Assembly: GCA_942159475.1 (NCBI GenBank)
Contig: OW804096.1
Coordinates: 126,966,941-127,030,940 of the forward strand
Reading direction: 5' to 3'
From: Sthenelais limicola
Taxonomy: Eukaryota > Annelida > Polychaeta > Phyllodocida > Sigalionidae
Length of the DNA: 64,000 bases
Part shown: one piece after another, positions 24,795 to 38,069 of the stretch
How the letters are laid out: each line of letters starts with the position of its first letter
How positions within the stretch are numbered: position 1 is the stretch's first letter
Notes under the pieces: generated by a model
Databases searched by the model: none
Told to the model about the DNA's origin: nothing
Seen by the model: only the letters and a program-made list of their open reading frames with translations
Translations under genes and position numbers: made by a program

Positions 24795-27700
24795 ATCACC
24801 GTTAGTCCAGGAATCCAGAGGGCTTTATGTTGTGTGTGCTGTACGCAGGACACGTACTGAGTTGTGCATTTAGACTATTGGGCCTATTACGAGTATTTTG
24901 GACGCCATTGCGTTAACGGTTGGCGGAACATACAGTCCATGATTGAATATTGTATGAATCCATCTAGGATCAGGGAATTGTTTAATGACTGATCCACTAT
25001 GGCATCGATGCCATCATTAGTAGTACCATAGTAATTCTGTTGATCGACTAAATTCGGGAAAATGTTACACCGTAGTCTTTTGGGGGAGGCTCTTCCTGAA
25101 TATGACAAGAACTGTACCATATATCATTAATTATTTGGTTTGCAAAATGGCTGTACCATTTGAAAAAAAGTCCGTTCGGGGGATTCGAAATGTATACCCA
25201 TGCATTTGTAATAAAATATCAAAAAAAGTATGGTAATGGTTTTCCTGGCTTAAATGCGACAAAATGTGCTGAAAAAGAAAAGGAATTGTTGAGGGACATC
25301 CGTTAAGACTTTTGCAAGAAAGGCTCGAGGCAGAATAGACAAGCAAATTTCACCAGTTCTTGCTTTGTCGATTCCTGTCTGTATACTCGTACTATGGGAT
25401 TATAGATTCATTTCGATTGGGTTACGAGGACTGGTAAACAAATAAATACTTCAATTGATGTGCCAGCACTACACTATGCGCAGAAATGACATTCTGTCTA
25501 TTTCCATGGAGATCTCTTCATGGGAGTACAAGGAAGGCAACAACTCTCCCGGTGGCTGTCTTGGGATAAAGAGAATTTCTGTTTAGATGCTCATGGGCTG
25601 TCTGGTTTTCAAAATATTCATAGCTACTTTAGGAGACTGTCTTGGAAAGGTATTGCCGCAATAGATGCAATTAATCCATTTGGCAATCAAATGTTCCCTA
25701 GACTATAGCCTGATTCCACGTCAGCCCCACTGGCAACAGTCGAGGTATCCTGCGTGCCTAACTGTTATGTATCAGTCCATATAATTATATACACTATCTG
25801 GGAATTCCCTCCCATGAATAATGCCTTTTGTATTTCCAGATGATTTGTCAACATTTGACTAAAGTCCAAATTGGGGAAGACACAGATATTAGAGCAGTCT
25901 CTCAATTTTCCTTAATATAAAATGACGTCAAGGCATGTCTCTGACAAAGGCTGACGGCATGTGATGACAATTGAGACATTTGGTTTCAGTTTCCAATTCA
26001 TTGATTTTACATGATTATCATGCAATCTTCATAACCAGAATAGAATTAGCTTTTACAAGTGGTTGTCGACTGATGCCAGATTGCCTTTAGAATTCTGTAA
26101 TTTTGAGCCTCTCCAGGAGAATTGTAAATATTATTTCATCTAAATTTCTTCCTTCAATGCTGGGGCTATAATTTTCCGGATGACTCCTATTATCAATATT
26201 TAAAAGCAAACATTCCGTTCAAAGGGACCATTGATAAGCCCTCAAAATTAAAGGCGAAATTCAATTTATTCTAAAAACTTTCCAATCATGTTACATCTTT
26301 CGCTAACGCGAATTTATTCATATAATGGCACATGCCGTTGGAGCGAATAATGGCTAAAATTCCTTAAAGAAAGAGTTGAAATTAAACCCAAAGTAGTTTT
26401 TTCTTGACACACAAGATCAGAGAATGGCATTTTCTTTTTCTTTAAAAATTGAAGAGGAAATATGAATAAACTAAACTAACACCCCCGAAAACGTTGGGAA
26501 AATAAAGGTATTCAAAACAATCCAGCACGATCATTTGGCGTTGGAGGTAGTTATTTCAACTTTATCATTAACCTGAACAGAAATAACATGTCTGCAGCAG
26601 AAGGACAGGCTTTGTAATTAAGAGCTCAATTTTGATCGACCCTTGTTCCTGGTTAGGCCGTTGGAATGGTGTTTTAACCTTGTTGCTCTGTCCTGGTCCA
26701 CGGATAAAATGTCAAAAGCTTGCAACCATCTCTGCTGAGGCTAAATTGATTTGAAAGCTTCTGCCAATTAGCTTTATTTCATATAGATCTTATGTTGCAT
26801 GCATGCGAGCACAGTTGTTCTTTTTTTCATGATGGAAATCTTTTGGAAGCATAAAAAGACAGAGTAGTGTTCGAAAAACTGATATTTTTGATAGACATAA
26901 AATGCTTCGAGTACTCACCCTTATAATTTAAAACTTATTATCATGATGCAGCCTATCCTCAGTTTTATGCAGTGTTTTATTAAATTAAATTTGCTTGTGT
27001 TTGAGGGTCAGACAAGGCACACCTGACAAGAATTTGAGGAGCCTACATTTTGCTCGGTATATCGAAGAATCATGAAAACAATGATTTCAGATTAATTGAA
27101 GCTTTGCCCCGAACGGCAATCCTGTTAAGGGTCTGACGGGTTGGCTTAACACAAAGGAACGGGGTGAAATCAATGTAGATAGATCGAACATTTGTCGATG
27201 CTAAGTGGACATTTTTCTTAAAACCAATATGACTCCGACTTAATGAATGCTCTAATATATAGGCAGGTAGTGATTTTGTTTGTACAACGAATTATTTAGT
27301 TATATCGTAGTTTGTTTCAATCAATGAAAGCGTCCATATTACAAAGATATAATGCAATATTGCTAAAGGCTATTCCCCTACCTATGTTACATGTATAAAA
27401 TGCTCCCGTGTCAGGATTGTCTGTTATAATAGTATTTTATGGAACCAATTCTAAAAAAAACCACATTCCTGATAATGCAAATCTTCAAAACTTGTGGAAA
27501 CGCAGAGCGTTCTTGCAAACCTTTCAGAAACAATTGCCCTTGGTGAAGACTCAAATCATCAAATATTTGTAGTATACTACTATATCAATTGACTGTTGTC
27601 CTTCATAACTCATCGATTTTCAGAGTGGATCAATAATAGTAGCATTGTCTTGGGTGGACCAGAGCCAATAATGCAACGACAGCGAAAGTCAAATGATGTC

Positions 27701-28949
27701 ATTTATTTGGTTCTATAGCTAGCCCGCCTTGATTCTCAGCAGCGACCAATATGAAAACAAATATCCCAGTACACAGACATATTTTCTAACGCGAATTTAT
27801 CAAATGAATATATTTGTGACCCTCTGGAGTGCGATAAAATCGAATCATAGAAAAAAAGAAACGCTATAAGAGGAACCGATGGGACTGTGAGGTGAGTGAG
27901 TGGGGATGAATACTTATAATGTAATTGCCTGGGTATGTTCTGCATTAGTTGATACTGTAATAAAACACGGTCTGTAAGTATTAACGACGATGCATAGCAA
28001 CCTCGGTAATCCAATCCAATACAGCAAATTACACAGTGAACATGTATGCTAGTGATTCAATACCTTTAAGGTAACGACCATGGGGTGTGAAAAATAACCT
28101 CATAGATTTCTAACTTCCAAGCCACATGAAGCTTCCAAATTTTGCCAACATAAAACAATTAGTTTATACGCTGGAGAAAGACGGGAATGTGTTTGAAGTT
28201 ACAGAGAGATACGATAATATACACCGCTCCCACAAACAACACCTTTGGGGAGAATTATATAAAAGACGGGTTGGTTTGCCCGCCGGCGCAAGATGGGTAG
28301 GTTACGTTGAGAGGAAAAGTTATATTCGATATTAGATATGCCATTTGCTTGGGAAGAGTTTTTTGGGGATCACTTTGATGAATAGAAAGGCTGGGTGCTC
28401 GGGGAGCTTTCTTTTGATATATGAAAGGCGGAAAGGAATATGTACATGGGTTATTATAGTGCATCGGTCACATAGTTATAGACGGAAGTAATCTGGCCTT
28501 TTTCTACAACATATCTCTTTTGATTACATCTATAACTTTGGATTGTGAATGTGTTAAGAATATGACCTTGTTTGACCTCATTGGACCTCTGAATGTATTT
28601 AGTTACATCGCCCTTCAACATTGCACCCGCCGACCAAGGATCACTTTTGAGAGATTGGGTCGTGTGTAGAATGACTAAAATTGTTAGGTAATTTCAAAAA
28701 GCATGCTTAATCTAAGGACTTTTTGGCAGCAATCACCTCCTGTTGGGGCACGTTCGCATAAACTTATACAAATATGTCTGTAATCATCTAAAATCCTAAC
28801 ATGTACAGTTATCTTCATAATCTATGTCATATAAACAGATTTCTCTGCACACACGAAGCGAGAGGAACGCGCATACCAGCCCTTTTCCCTCCTGGGCGCA
28901 GGGAATTTGGGAAATTTAAAGCAGTGCGCCGAAACCTGACGCTTTCTTA

Positions 28950-28955
28950 TTTATT
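28950..28955 (-). terminator. Candidate poly(A) signal AATAAA for the receptor gene
   Basis: A minus-strand AATAAA lies about 220 bp beyond the receptor stop codon, within TAATAATAAATAAG. The distance suits a short 3' UTR. In AT-rich DNA the hexamer is common by chance, so support is positional only. Confidence 0.35.
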
Positions 28956-29174
28956 ATTAACACATTACCGTATCAATCAAGAGCTCCGACCTCCCCACGT
29001 GCAGTTTTCGGGACCCCCATTGCTCTCCTACTGAACTTTGATCATTAGATTTCCCTTAACAAAGGGCACTTGTGATTAATGCCAAACAATACCTGGCATG
29101 TTCCTACAACTACTATTAGTCAAAGCACAACCACAACTACAGGCCTGTGTGCTGGTGGCTTATTATCCCCTCTC

Positions 29175-30308
29175 TTACACCGTTGTCGTATCCAGGGTTG
29201 TAAATCGTATGCTTCCACGTATTGTAACGCGTTCGGGCTCCCGTATACAACAAGGGAACATCCGTGCAAACATTCGGTGGTATGCGAAACGTATTTCACG
29301 CATGCGTATACCGTAAATGATTGGGTCGGTGATGAAATTGAACATGGGCATGAAATCGAAGAAATAGAACTTCATGTAGAGTACAAAGTCTGATATGGCA
29401 TCCATCGACACGTGAGCAGTGATAAAATTGAGTGTTAGGAATGGTAACCAGAACACTAGTAGCATACCCGCTAGGAGGAATGTTGTAATGAATGCTTTGT
29501 AATTATGTTCGGCTTCTGAATCCCCCCTTGTGCGTCGGTTTAACTGAGGTGTCCTCCGTCTGTACCGGACCACCTCAGAGTATATACGAATATAGAGGAC
29601 CACAATGACAATGATTAATGCTGCTAAGGCATATGTACATATTTCCATTGAAGCTTGGCTCATGCTCCTCACAAAGTAGAAGCAGTGTTCGTATCTTGTC
29701 TTTATTAGCATGAGAAGCGCAGGTATATGGGCACTGATTATTGATAAAGTCCAGATAATAAGTATACAGAAGCACGCTTTCCTTTTGGTTATTTTAGTTG
29801 TGGAGAACAAGGGATCGCATATTGCGATGTACTGATTCAATGCTAGAGTCAGTAGTGACAGACAACTGCAGCAAAGGCTGAGGATAAATGGCGCAACAAG
29901 TACCATGAAAATAAAGAGGCAATGCTCCAGAGCTCGAGGTCGGAAAAGTGGGAAGATAACTGGCGAATTATAATACATCCATATAAGAACTGAGCCACAA
30001 ATGTCACATACAGCCAGGTTCATTAAGAGAGTATGGTGCACGGTTCGTCCACCTCTTATTTTTGTAATCGCCATTAGAGAAAGCATGTTGAATGTGAGTC
30101 CACAAGCCGCAAGGACCGTGTAGGGAATGAATCTAGACCCAAAGTAGTTCTTGATGTCACCATCTGTTGTGTTTCCTGTACCACTCACATTATGTCTGAT
30201 TATTGAGATACCTCGGTCAGTTGAGACGTTATAAGTGAGATTTCCAGAATACGTGACGCCATATCCCCAACTGGCATTCACTGTGCTTGTTTCAAGGATG
30301 GGGATCAT
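29175..30308 (-). CDS. Rhodopsin-class (class A) G protein-coupled receptor, orphan, intronless coding exon
   Basis: Seven-helix plasma-membrane receptor of 377 residues, expected to signal through heterotrimeric G proteins; the ligand is unknown. Five N-glycosylation sequons (N11, N23, N27, N40, N46) lie in the extracellular N-terminus. TM1 (about 59-83) has N74 as N1.50; TM2 has NLAVCD with D102 as D2.50; TM3 starts at C130, the usual disulfide cysteine, with C209 in loop 2. The DRY position reads N158-Q159-Y160. TM4 has W186; TM5 (about 220-243) lacks the usual proline; TM6 has FWLP (P289); TM7 has DPIIY (328-332); C353-C354 may be palmitoylated. Loop 3 is basic. The missing TM5 proline and the D in DPxxY recall the melanocortin/EDG/cannabinoid/adenosine (MECA) cluster, but assignment below class A is inference. 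The ATG at 30308 has A at -3. Length and helix order are normal, with no frameshift or stop. Real gene: very likely. Confidence 0.94.
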   Translation of the reverse strand: MIPILETSTVNASWGYGVTYSGNLTYNVSTDRGISIIRHNVSGTGNTTDGDIKNYFGSRFIPYTVLAACGLTFNMLSLMAITKIRGGRTVHHTLLMNLAVCDICGSVLIWMYYNSPVIFPLFRPRALEHCLFIFMVLVAPFILSLCCSCLSLLTLALNQYIAICDPLFSTTKITKRKACFCILIIWTLSIISAHIPALLMLIKTRYEHCFYFVRSMSQASMEICTYALAALIIVIVVLYIRIYSEVVRYRRRTPQLNRRTRGDSEAEHNYKAFITTFLLAGMLLVFWLPFLTLNFITAHVSMDAISDFVLYMKFYFFDFMPMFNFITDPIIYGIRMREIRFAYHRMFARMFPCCIREPERVTIRGSIRFTTLDTTTV

Positions 30309-30345
30309 TTTGATTTTGTTTTAATCTGAAACAAATCACTTAAAG
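30309..30345 (-). promoter_or_regulatory. Splice acceptor and short 5' leader before the receptor ATG
   Basis: Reading the minus strand, a pyrimidine-rich stretch ends in TTTGTTTCAG, with the AG at 30327-30326. It is followed by about 17 A-rich leader bases and then the receptor start. This fits a 3' splice site: the coding region would be one exon, joined to at least one untranslated upstream exon on the minus strand (higher coordinates). The donor exon and promoter were not identified. A junction is inferred, not shown. Confidence 0.5.
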
Positions 30346-33300
30346 TTATTTGAATTAAACTCCTATTACATGAGATTACGACTGACACTTTAAAAGAATA
30401 GGTGTGAATAATAGAATCATGTTCGTATGTACAAATTATATTGACAGGTCCTTGGCCATATTTCAGGCGCGAAACATCACACCCTTTTCTGGGATGTAAA
30501 ACCTTACAGTTGTTAAGGTTGCACAGATAAATACGATCAGATTTGAATCAGTATGTAGCGGCAACACTCCCTTCTTTCTATCCAGTACCAAAAAAGCAGC
30601 AGAGTCCACAAAAAGCTTCCACTATTTTGCATTTGTAGCGGGTGCTGGTTGATATAGGAGGGAACTAGACAAACATTTCCGCCTGGTTCTACTGTTTAAT
30701 ACAACACTGATTCAGCTTTGTTTAAATAGTTGTCAAATGTTGCGATCTCTGATTGTATTCCCGTGTTTGCATATTTGATCCAACTTGCTGCACCTCTTCT
30801 TCCTTTCTTCTCTCCGTGCTACCAAACACTCGATGTGTATCAAACCTGCCAACAGCGCTCGTTATTTACCCTCTACCTACTGGCTTTTCTCTCTTTCCAA
30901 CAGTCTTATATCTTCATGAATCGCTGTGCTAGGGGATATAAGCCAACAGAGGAAAGTAGCATTATTCTAGTCTTTACCTAGTGAGGAATGGATGTTTCTG
31001 TTGCAGATCTACGTGTTCATAATCATTCACCCCTAGTTTTTTCCCAGTCTGATGATACAGTTCTATTTTCCGCCAGACATGCAGTCTGCCTGATCATTTA
31101 TGTGGTATTAGACCTCCATCTATTTTGATATCCTTGTCTGACTTCCGGTTGATGTATTTTATTTATTGCTTTTTCATAGTCAATAGATCACTCAGAATAT
31201 GTAGTCTACCATTTTGTGTATCCAGTTATCTTATCCTTATCACACAATTTTCCAGTTCCTGGATAGCCATATCAATGAATTTAATGCAATCTCTGTATCG
31301 AGTTCTAACCGTGTATATTCTCTTTAAACAAATAATCCTCTGATTAATTTAGCAGCCCAACCTTGGTTCTGTAGAACACTGCTACTTTGGCTGAGTTTCT
31401 CGACGTTAACCATTCGTCCTTGTCAGCTGGTAATTTGGTAATTTTCAACTGAAATCAAACCTTGACTCGCCTTGGACCTCTTCTAACCAAGGTCAGTTTA
31501 TCACAGGAATCCAAGTGGTCAATCACCGTGATTTACCTTTACATCCGCTTGGCTTGAGCGACCATTACCATAAGAATCTACTCCCATGTTCGGTATAATG
31601 ACTTTTATTCCCTATGATCCATATGAGTTATGTTCTATATCTAGTATCTATTCAATGGAAATTTCTACGCGTCAAGTTGGAACCAAAGATTTATGTATTG
31701 ATTCGTGTGACTTATAGTATGATCCACATTGACTGATACTTGTTTCAAAGGTTTTCCTTCACTGTGTGACTAGGGATGGATAATATGGTATTTGGTCCGC
31801 TGTATGAGATTGCTATTCGCCAGATGAAAAAGGTTCGAGATCACATAGATCATTCTATTGCAGATTAGGAGATGTTTGTTCCTATTCACTCGGCAGGTCA
31901 GGATAGTGCACCTGAAATACAAAATGTAAATACTGGTTAGTCGCAAAGTAATTGACAATATTGCAAGCTGTACTCAGATTGAAGCTGAAAGGTCAGTTCT
32001 GCGTAGGCTACTGATACAATTTAATGAAAATACTATACACATTTCGGGAGAAATGGAAGATGTTTAACTATCCAAAAAGAAGTTTCTTCTGCACAGGCAA
32101 TTGATATACATGCTGAGAAGACCCTTTCTATTTAAGCATAATAGGAAATGACACAGTATCTCGGATCCTGGGGGACAATAGAAAGGGAAGACGTTCACAG
32201 AAACCATAGCTGTGGTGACTTTGCTTTGTTCTGTCGCCAAACCATTCATATTCGACCAATAGCACAGACTCTTTCCAACCAAAAACAATAGCTCCGCTTG
32301 GTTCGATGAAATCAAAAGAAGAATTATACTTAAAACAAAAAAATATAAAAAGGGATGGGTTGATCAAAAGTGTCTCTCAGTCAGAGAGCATTAAATAATG
32401 GGTTTTTATAGCAAATACGTGGTGGGGCCCATAGCGCGTGGTACGGTCGGCTGCTTAAATACGTTAAGAGATAATAGGAAATATTCAAGTTTCAACTCAT
32501 GTAATTCCTCGATTCATTTCCTTTTCAGTTTTAATTTGGCATTGATTAATGGACGGATCTTGTTCCAAAGACTGTCTTAAGCTTCTTCTCCCTACCCCGA
32601 AGAAGATTTACTGGGCATTAATGTTTTGAAATACGTCATTGTCAGCAAATTGCATTAGACTGGATTGTCATAAAACATGTGAAACTGTGAAATCGTGGAA
32701 TCTTTCTCTCACTTTTTCTCACACCGACTCTCTATCTTTCTCGTCTCTTCATCTCTTTCTCCCAGTAAATGAATATGCATTAGGCTTCCAGCCAGGATAA
32801 CATTAACAATCTAGGCCCACAAGAGACAACGTACAATGTTACCATTTAGAATGAATATATTTATTTATATGATCTATTATGTACATATGTTATTATACAC
32901 GTTGATATGTAGCAACAGTTTGTCATGACTATAAATCATTGGGCGGGATTAGGTTTCAGATGCAAAACAATGAATATCGACATATTCCGTTTTCTCTCTT
33001 CTTATCCGAGCCTTTGATCAACCATAACCTTTGTAACTAATGGGAGAGAGCAGAACTCTCCTGTCCCATTCAGAGATGCTTGCTTCCCAGCTGTTCAGCC
33101 AGATTGCGGCCGGCATGTGAATATCGCTTGGGACATGACAATTATATACCGGCTTCGCGTGCCATCCTACCAACCATCCAATCAAACGGGCTGTCATCGA
33201 CGAATGGCAAGAAAGTGTTCTACTGCTGGACGCTTCCCATGATACTAGATTCTCTAACAATAAATAAACTTCTTTGCCAATACCTTGTGGAAATGTGGGT

Positions 33301-33989
33301 ATTTACTCTGGCAAATTACACTCTAGGTTTAATGATCACATTTGGTTATGGGTCAGAGAAGGCTGAGGGAGTCCAATCGGTAAGAATTCCCGCAAGCGGT
33401 TTCATATTGCTATAAAAGCTTATGGTAAGATGTAGGGGAAGATGATGGTTCCAGTATTATAAGCACAAATATTAATATTGGTCCATCGCCGGATGTTCGG
33501 TCTGTGTTCCTGCCGATATTCTAATCTACGCTACCGTGCCTTCCTGTATAATGCCAGTTTCCGCTGAAAATGGGCTTTTCCAGGACCATGGATCCTCTCT
33601 GTCAAGTATACCATTGGCATATATACGGGGTTCTTACTGTTATCCGTAGAGTGAATGAATATGGCTGTTTGATAGTAACTTCTATCTGAAACCTAGCTGC
33701 AATTACATTCTTTCGGATCTGGGTGTTGGAAGAAACCATGTTTGAAGTACGGATTGCTTTAATGATTTTTTGCAAGCACTGTAATAGCCAGCCCTGACCA
33801 CTATTTTAGGATCGTATAAATCATTTTGTCATTCATGAAATATTTTTGCCATCTTGTATGGCCATATAAATCAGTTGGTCATAACATCCGATTGGTCTAA
33901 ATGTATTCATACACATATTGGCAACTCTTTAATATAGACAGGAGTCCGAAGGAATTCCCTTTGCATCCAGTCAATTATACTGCACCCGG
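30346..33989. other. Spacer upstream of the receptor gene
   Basis: Should include the receptor's 5' untranslated exon and promoter on the minus strand, but neither was located. A pyrimidine-rich tract lies at 32700-32762. ORFs on both strands at 33018-33415 are unassigned. Confidence 0.5.
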
Positions 33990-34229
33990 TTACCACCAGA
34001 GCTATCGTCTTCAGCAAAAAGTGCATGCATTAAGCATTTTGACAACACCGGGTCAACTACAGAAATTGCAGTCGCTGCAAAATTCTGCTCTAAAACACAT
34101 TCTAAAACATCCGAAATACACCAGTACGAAAGATACATAATGAACTCAATATACCCTCTCACAATGAGAAGAGAAATCCATCTTCTTGACAAAACGGAAT
34201 TGGACAAATATCTAATGGCCCAGGATTAG
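33990..34229 (+). pseudogene. Small LINE reverse-transcriptase C-terminal remnant
   Basis: The frame ending at 34140 contains TPGQLQKLQSLQNSALKHIL followed by TSTKDT, like the post-RT segment LQK-LQN-A. After a frameshift, SIYPLTMRREIHLLDK continues the usual 'L..PL..RRE.HLL' step and ends at 34229. No upstream RT core was found. Assignment rests on recalled motif order only. Confidence 0.5.
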
Positions 34230-36420
34230 TCTCTTAATTGTCGTCGCGGAAATGGAATTATCATAATATGTCTATGAATCAAGGCAGAAAAGATGTTTTA
34301 TATCTATGAGAAATCAGCCACCAAATAAAAGGCTTGTCAGACCGTATAAGAAGAACGAAACAATGGTGAATATTGACTATTGTATTTCAAGTTTTACGGA
34401 TTCGGTGTTGAATGGTTTGATTTATTGTAAATGATTAGTCGGCAGAATTCGAATTACTGCTCTTTTAATGACTAAATAAGAAAACCAAAGAGACATTTAA
34501 TCTGATCAAATGAACGATGAACTGAAAGGAGCAGTTAAAACCACAGATATAAAGATCAAGGACCAAAAGACCGATCATAGTAGTAACTTTAAAAACTTAT
34601 GAGTAGTAAAATCACAGAAGTTGTAAAAGTGTATTCTCCTGTTCTCGAGGAAACGGGTATTTCCAAGGGTATATAGAAATTTGCTGAAATTGAATTTTTG
34701 CTATTTGTACTGAATACTATCTGTGGGTAAATGTACATAAATAGATAAATATACTTTTACCAGATGTATTAAAACTAACATTTTGTACATTATTTGACCT
34801 TAATTTTACGGATCTTTCGGAAAGAACTCTTCAGGCTGAAGATCGAATCCGCTTCTGATTGTAAACTTATTATCGGAATAAGAATACATATTAGATATTG
34901 GAACAAGTACGGGGTGAAGTCAAAACGCAGGAATAGTACACAACTGCACTGTCTAAAAAAGGCTAGAAAGCTAATACAGAAATCAACTGGAGGATGCATA
35001 ATGAACCTACTATAGTAATGCTCGCCATCTTTTATATATATTTTAGTAAAGTAAGGTACATGAAGGACCCAAGAAAACAAGGAAAGAAAAAAAAAGATTG
35101 AGCCTATCGTTATTCATGCAGGAGTGAGCATTTCACCGAAGTTATCATTAATTCGGCTTAGAGATCTAAAGCCAACGCCATAATACGTACACGGTGGCCA
35201 GCGCGTTTTTTCATGTAATTAATTTCATTTGCCAAATATATATATTCCATGAAAATGTCAGTCAGTGCACTTCTGGGAATAAGTCCAGGTCTTCCAATGC
35301 TTACCTGAGAGGTATGTAATATAGATTGTGTTACTAATGATATGGAGGTGACGTTAATGAAAAAAACAGAAGCTGTTGCCACTTTCTTTTACAATTATGG
35401 ATAGAGTTTAATGAAATCAGTAGAAATGGGTAAACAAATATACCCAAAGAAGATGTTTTGATTTTCACTTTTTTATCTAGTTACCCAACGCGTTTCGACT
35501 GCGTCATACTCTTCATCAGGAGCAGATAAACACTATAATATCAGAACGCACCTGGGTTTGTATACAGCGGGTGGTATTATTATAAAATAAAAAGGTCAAA
35601 TCAAATCAAGCAAACACAATATGTTCACTGGGATCATTCGGTGCAGATATTTCACATTGATGATAATATTATGTTTTCCAAATCTTACCACTGAATTGTG
35701 TTATAGTGTGCATCAATAAACTCTGACATTGTTTTCGGAAACGAAGTGTCCCTTGAACCAATATATCTACATTCTCAAAATGTTACGGATATGTGAATCC
35801 TTTGTAATAAAGTCTTGTACGTTCTACTCATAATGCGGTCTATCTATATAGACGTAAATAGGAGGTTTAGGAGAAGGACTCCAGAGGAAGAATTACCCCC
35901 GTTCTTTCCATTCATCTGGTGATATTGCTGACTTATTTGCAATAAGCCATGGTGTATTGGGCTGGATGCTCTTCTATACCTGGGAAAAAGTGAGCCCATA
36001 CTAGATTTATGAACATTCCTTGGGACAGCAAACTCATTTTTTATCAAGCTTAGCATGTGCTGGTATGCCATAGACCCATGGTGACCAATAAACTAGTGAT
36101 AAGGTCGTGTCTGATGAATTCTGTTTTTTATCCGGCTTATCACCTATCTTCAGGTTGTTTGCATCACCACCACCAATGCCTTTAGAAGGCATCTAATTAA
36201 ATAGTTACATGCCATAGAGAAAGGTTAATATCGAGAGACATAGGATTTTCTTAAGATGTGTTGTTATCAAATGATAACGTGGGATTAAAGTTTAGTGATA
36301 ATAATATGGGATTAACGATGAATCAATAACTAATGGTGGACAGGCTTTGACTAAATTGCATATATATGTAGTATTGTCAGCAATTTCATATAATCGACCC
36401 ATCGATGCATATATATTTGG
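34230..36420. other. Spacer without recognised gene
   Basis: AT-rich, with the CTGATGAAG-type repeat motif near 35.5 kb. No coding exon was recognised. Confidence 0.5.
35485..35525 (-). repeat. CTGATGAAG...GTCGAAACGCGT motif, probable end of a dispersed retroelement
   Basis: The minus strand reads CCTGATGAAGAG, then GACGCAGTCGAAACGCGTTG, with ACGC/GCGT able to pair. Motifs of this form recur in animal interspersed repeats (recalled, not checked). Boundaries of the element are not visible. Confidence 0.35.
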
Positions 36421-36490
36421 ACGTGGGCGTAATTACCTGCTGTCTCTATGCATGCCACGCCCCCGCCCAACACACACATGACGTCGTATC
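36421..36490. promoter_or_regulatory. Sp/KLF/Egr-type GC-box cluster
   Basis: CGTGGGCGT, CCACGCCCCCGCCC and a CRE-like TGACGTCG occur within 70 bp. They stand out in AT-rich spacer. Function is inferred. Confidence 0.3.
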
Positions 36491-37744
36491 TCATTGTCTG
36501 ATAATGCATTTCAATTACTTGCTTACTCCCTGATTCTATTATTCTTTGCAATATTCATCGTGTGGCTTCTGTTTGTACAATATCTGCTGCGGTATCTGCT
36601 GAAAGATATTGTAATTTTAAATAGCTTTGGATAAAGTAAGTATTTGCACATGATTAGGCCTATCCCTCTGCCACTGAGTTCCCTGTACCTATGTTTACCT
36701 CAGTTGTGTGATGTAACGGCGCTATTCTTCGTATGTCCATTTAGCGGTGTCATCCGAATTGCCTGCAGATGACAACTGACTATCGCCCTTGTCCAGGGGC
36801 CATTCCCTAATTGTATCAATTGTATCTGTGCCTGACTGAATTGATCTGTGTCTGACTCAGGAGCAAGGGTCAAACCGGTATAGAACTGGAATATAAACTG
36901 TGGTAATTGTTATGTGTATCACATGATAATGACAAGCCATGTATCAAACGCATGTACATATATGCAAGGCACATACTAATCATTGTAACTGCCTCAAGAT
37001 AATAAACCAACTGCAACAGATGGACAGGACAACAATCAAAGTGTCTTGATGGAGCACTTTATAAACCCGAGAGTTTAAGTGCGTGCGGTCATTATATGCA
37101 TGGGATAAATAGAGTTTCGTCGCCGGAGGCCTACGAAGATGATGAATTGCATCTCGGACAGGAAGGTCTGATTTCTTGGCAGCCCTCACAACACTTAAAG
37201 GCACCTACTCCTGGAAGTTGATAGGTTTCTCGCCAAGAAAGATATGCTACCCTGTCAAACAAATTAACGGGAGTGATTTATTTGGGAATTAACATCTGCT
37301 TCCATCCAGTTAGTTATATTGGCGAGTAGAATTTCCATATTGAACAATTTTCTTGGTACATGATCACTTTTCTTTAAAATGGAACACAGACAAGGCCTCT
37401 CCCTTGTTAAACATCAAGGCTAAAAGGTCCTTTGACAAAATTTGACAGCTGTCCACCGCATGCGACAGAAAACGAAAGCAAACATTTCTAATAAACAGTG
37501 TTTTATTTCTTATGAGAAAAAGCCACATTGTGGATCAGCAACAAGCAGAGCTCAGGCATTGCTGTCAGGCTGGCCAAGATTTCTTCGGATATACACAATG
37601 CATATAAAACAGCGAATATGATATTTATAAGCTTGACAACCCAGATAAGACCGACCTATTCCCAATCACCACCTTCATCTCTACCTTTCTCTTTCCCCCT
37701 TTTCCCTCCCTTTACCTCATCTTCCTAATCAGGAAGGAATTATG
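36491..37744. other. Spacer before the promoter-like segment
   Basis: No gene recognised. It ends in a 60-bp polypyrimidine tract (37665-37728). Confidence 0.5.
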
Positions 37745-38069
37745 TGACGTCACGCACCCACAGCTGTAATGGTCTAATGGTGTAAATGACGCATGCGCAT
37801 TACCAGAGGGGAAAATGGTCGCCCAGCTGCGGCGTGAGGCGGGATAATTCAGCGTTTTCCGGACCAGTGGGAAAGCAAGGAATGGGGACACGAGTAGTAG
37901 AGCTGTGGCAGCCTGGGGAATATTTTAGTATTTTCCCAAACTCTGGGTTCCTTCATACTCCAACTCCTCACCCGTTCCTTTTTACTGTGGGGGGATGAAT
38001 TGTAGGAGACAGAGAAAGCATTACGTAGATGCAGCACCATATATCAAAATGTGAATGTGAAGATGGCGG
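37745..38069 (+). promoter_or_regulatory. Promoter-like segment: CRE, NRF-1, E2F and YY1 motifs
   Basis: TGACGTCA (37745-37752), an NRF-1-like CGCATGCGCA (37790-37799), GGCGGGA (37838-37844) and AAGATGGCGG (38060-38069) follow one another in a locally GC-rich region. A polypyrimidine tract (37665-37728) precedes it. YY1 sites overlapping a start codon are known in many animal genes, and ATG here opens a small frame. This is the best promoter candidate in the window. Confidence 0.45.

Larger units (their letters stand above)
20301..28949. other. Long spacer upstream in map order of the receptor's 3' end
   Basis: Contains the 26-bp duplication, dispersed-repeat copy 1, a GC/G-rich patch (23340-23480), a 16-bp perfect palindrome ATGGCATCGATGCCAT (24999-25014) and unassigned ORFs on both strands at 24270-25710. 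The 25800-27200 part lacks repeats and has mixed homeodomain-like AT words; an enhancer role is possible but unsupported. Confidence 0.5.

Noticed and set aside
29079..29393. Plus-strand frames of 72-104 codons
   Set aside because: They overlap the receptor coding exon in antisense or its 3' flank and show no domain.
35485..35525. Hammerhead ribozyme suggested by CTGATGA and GAAAC
   Set aside because: The bases between them do not form the required stem II next to the core; kept only as a dispersed-repeat motif.
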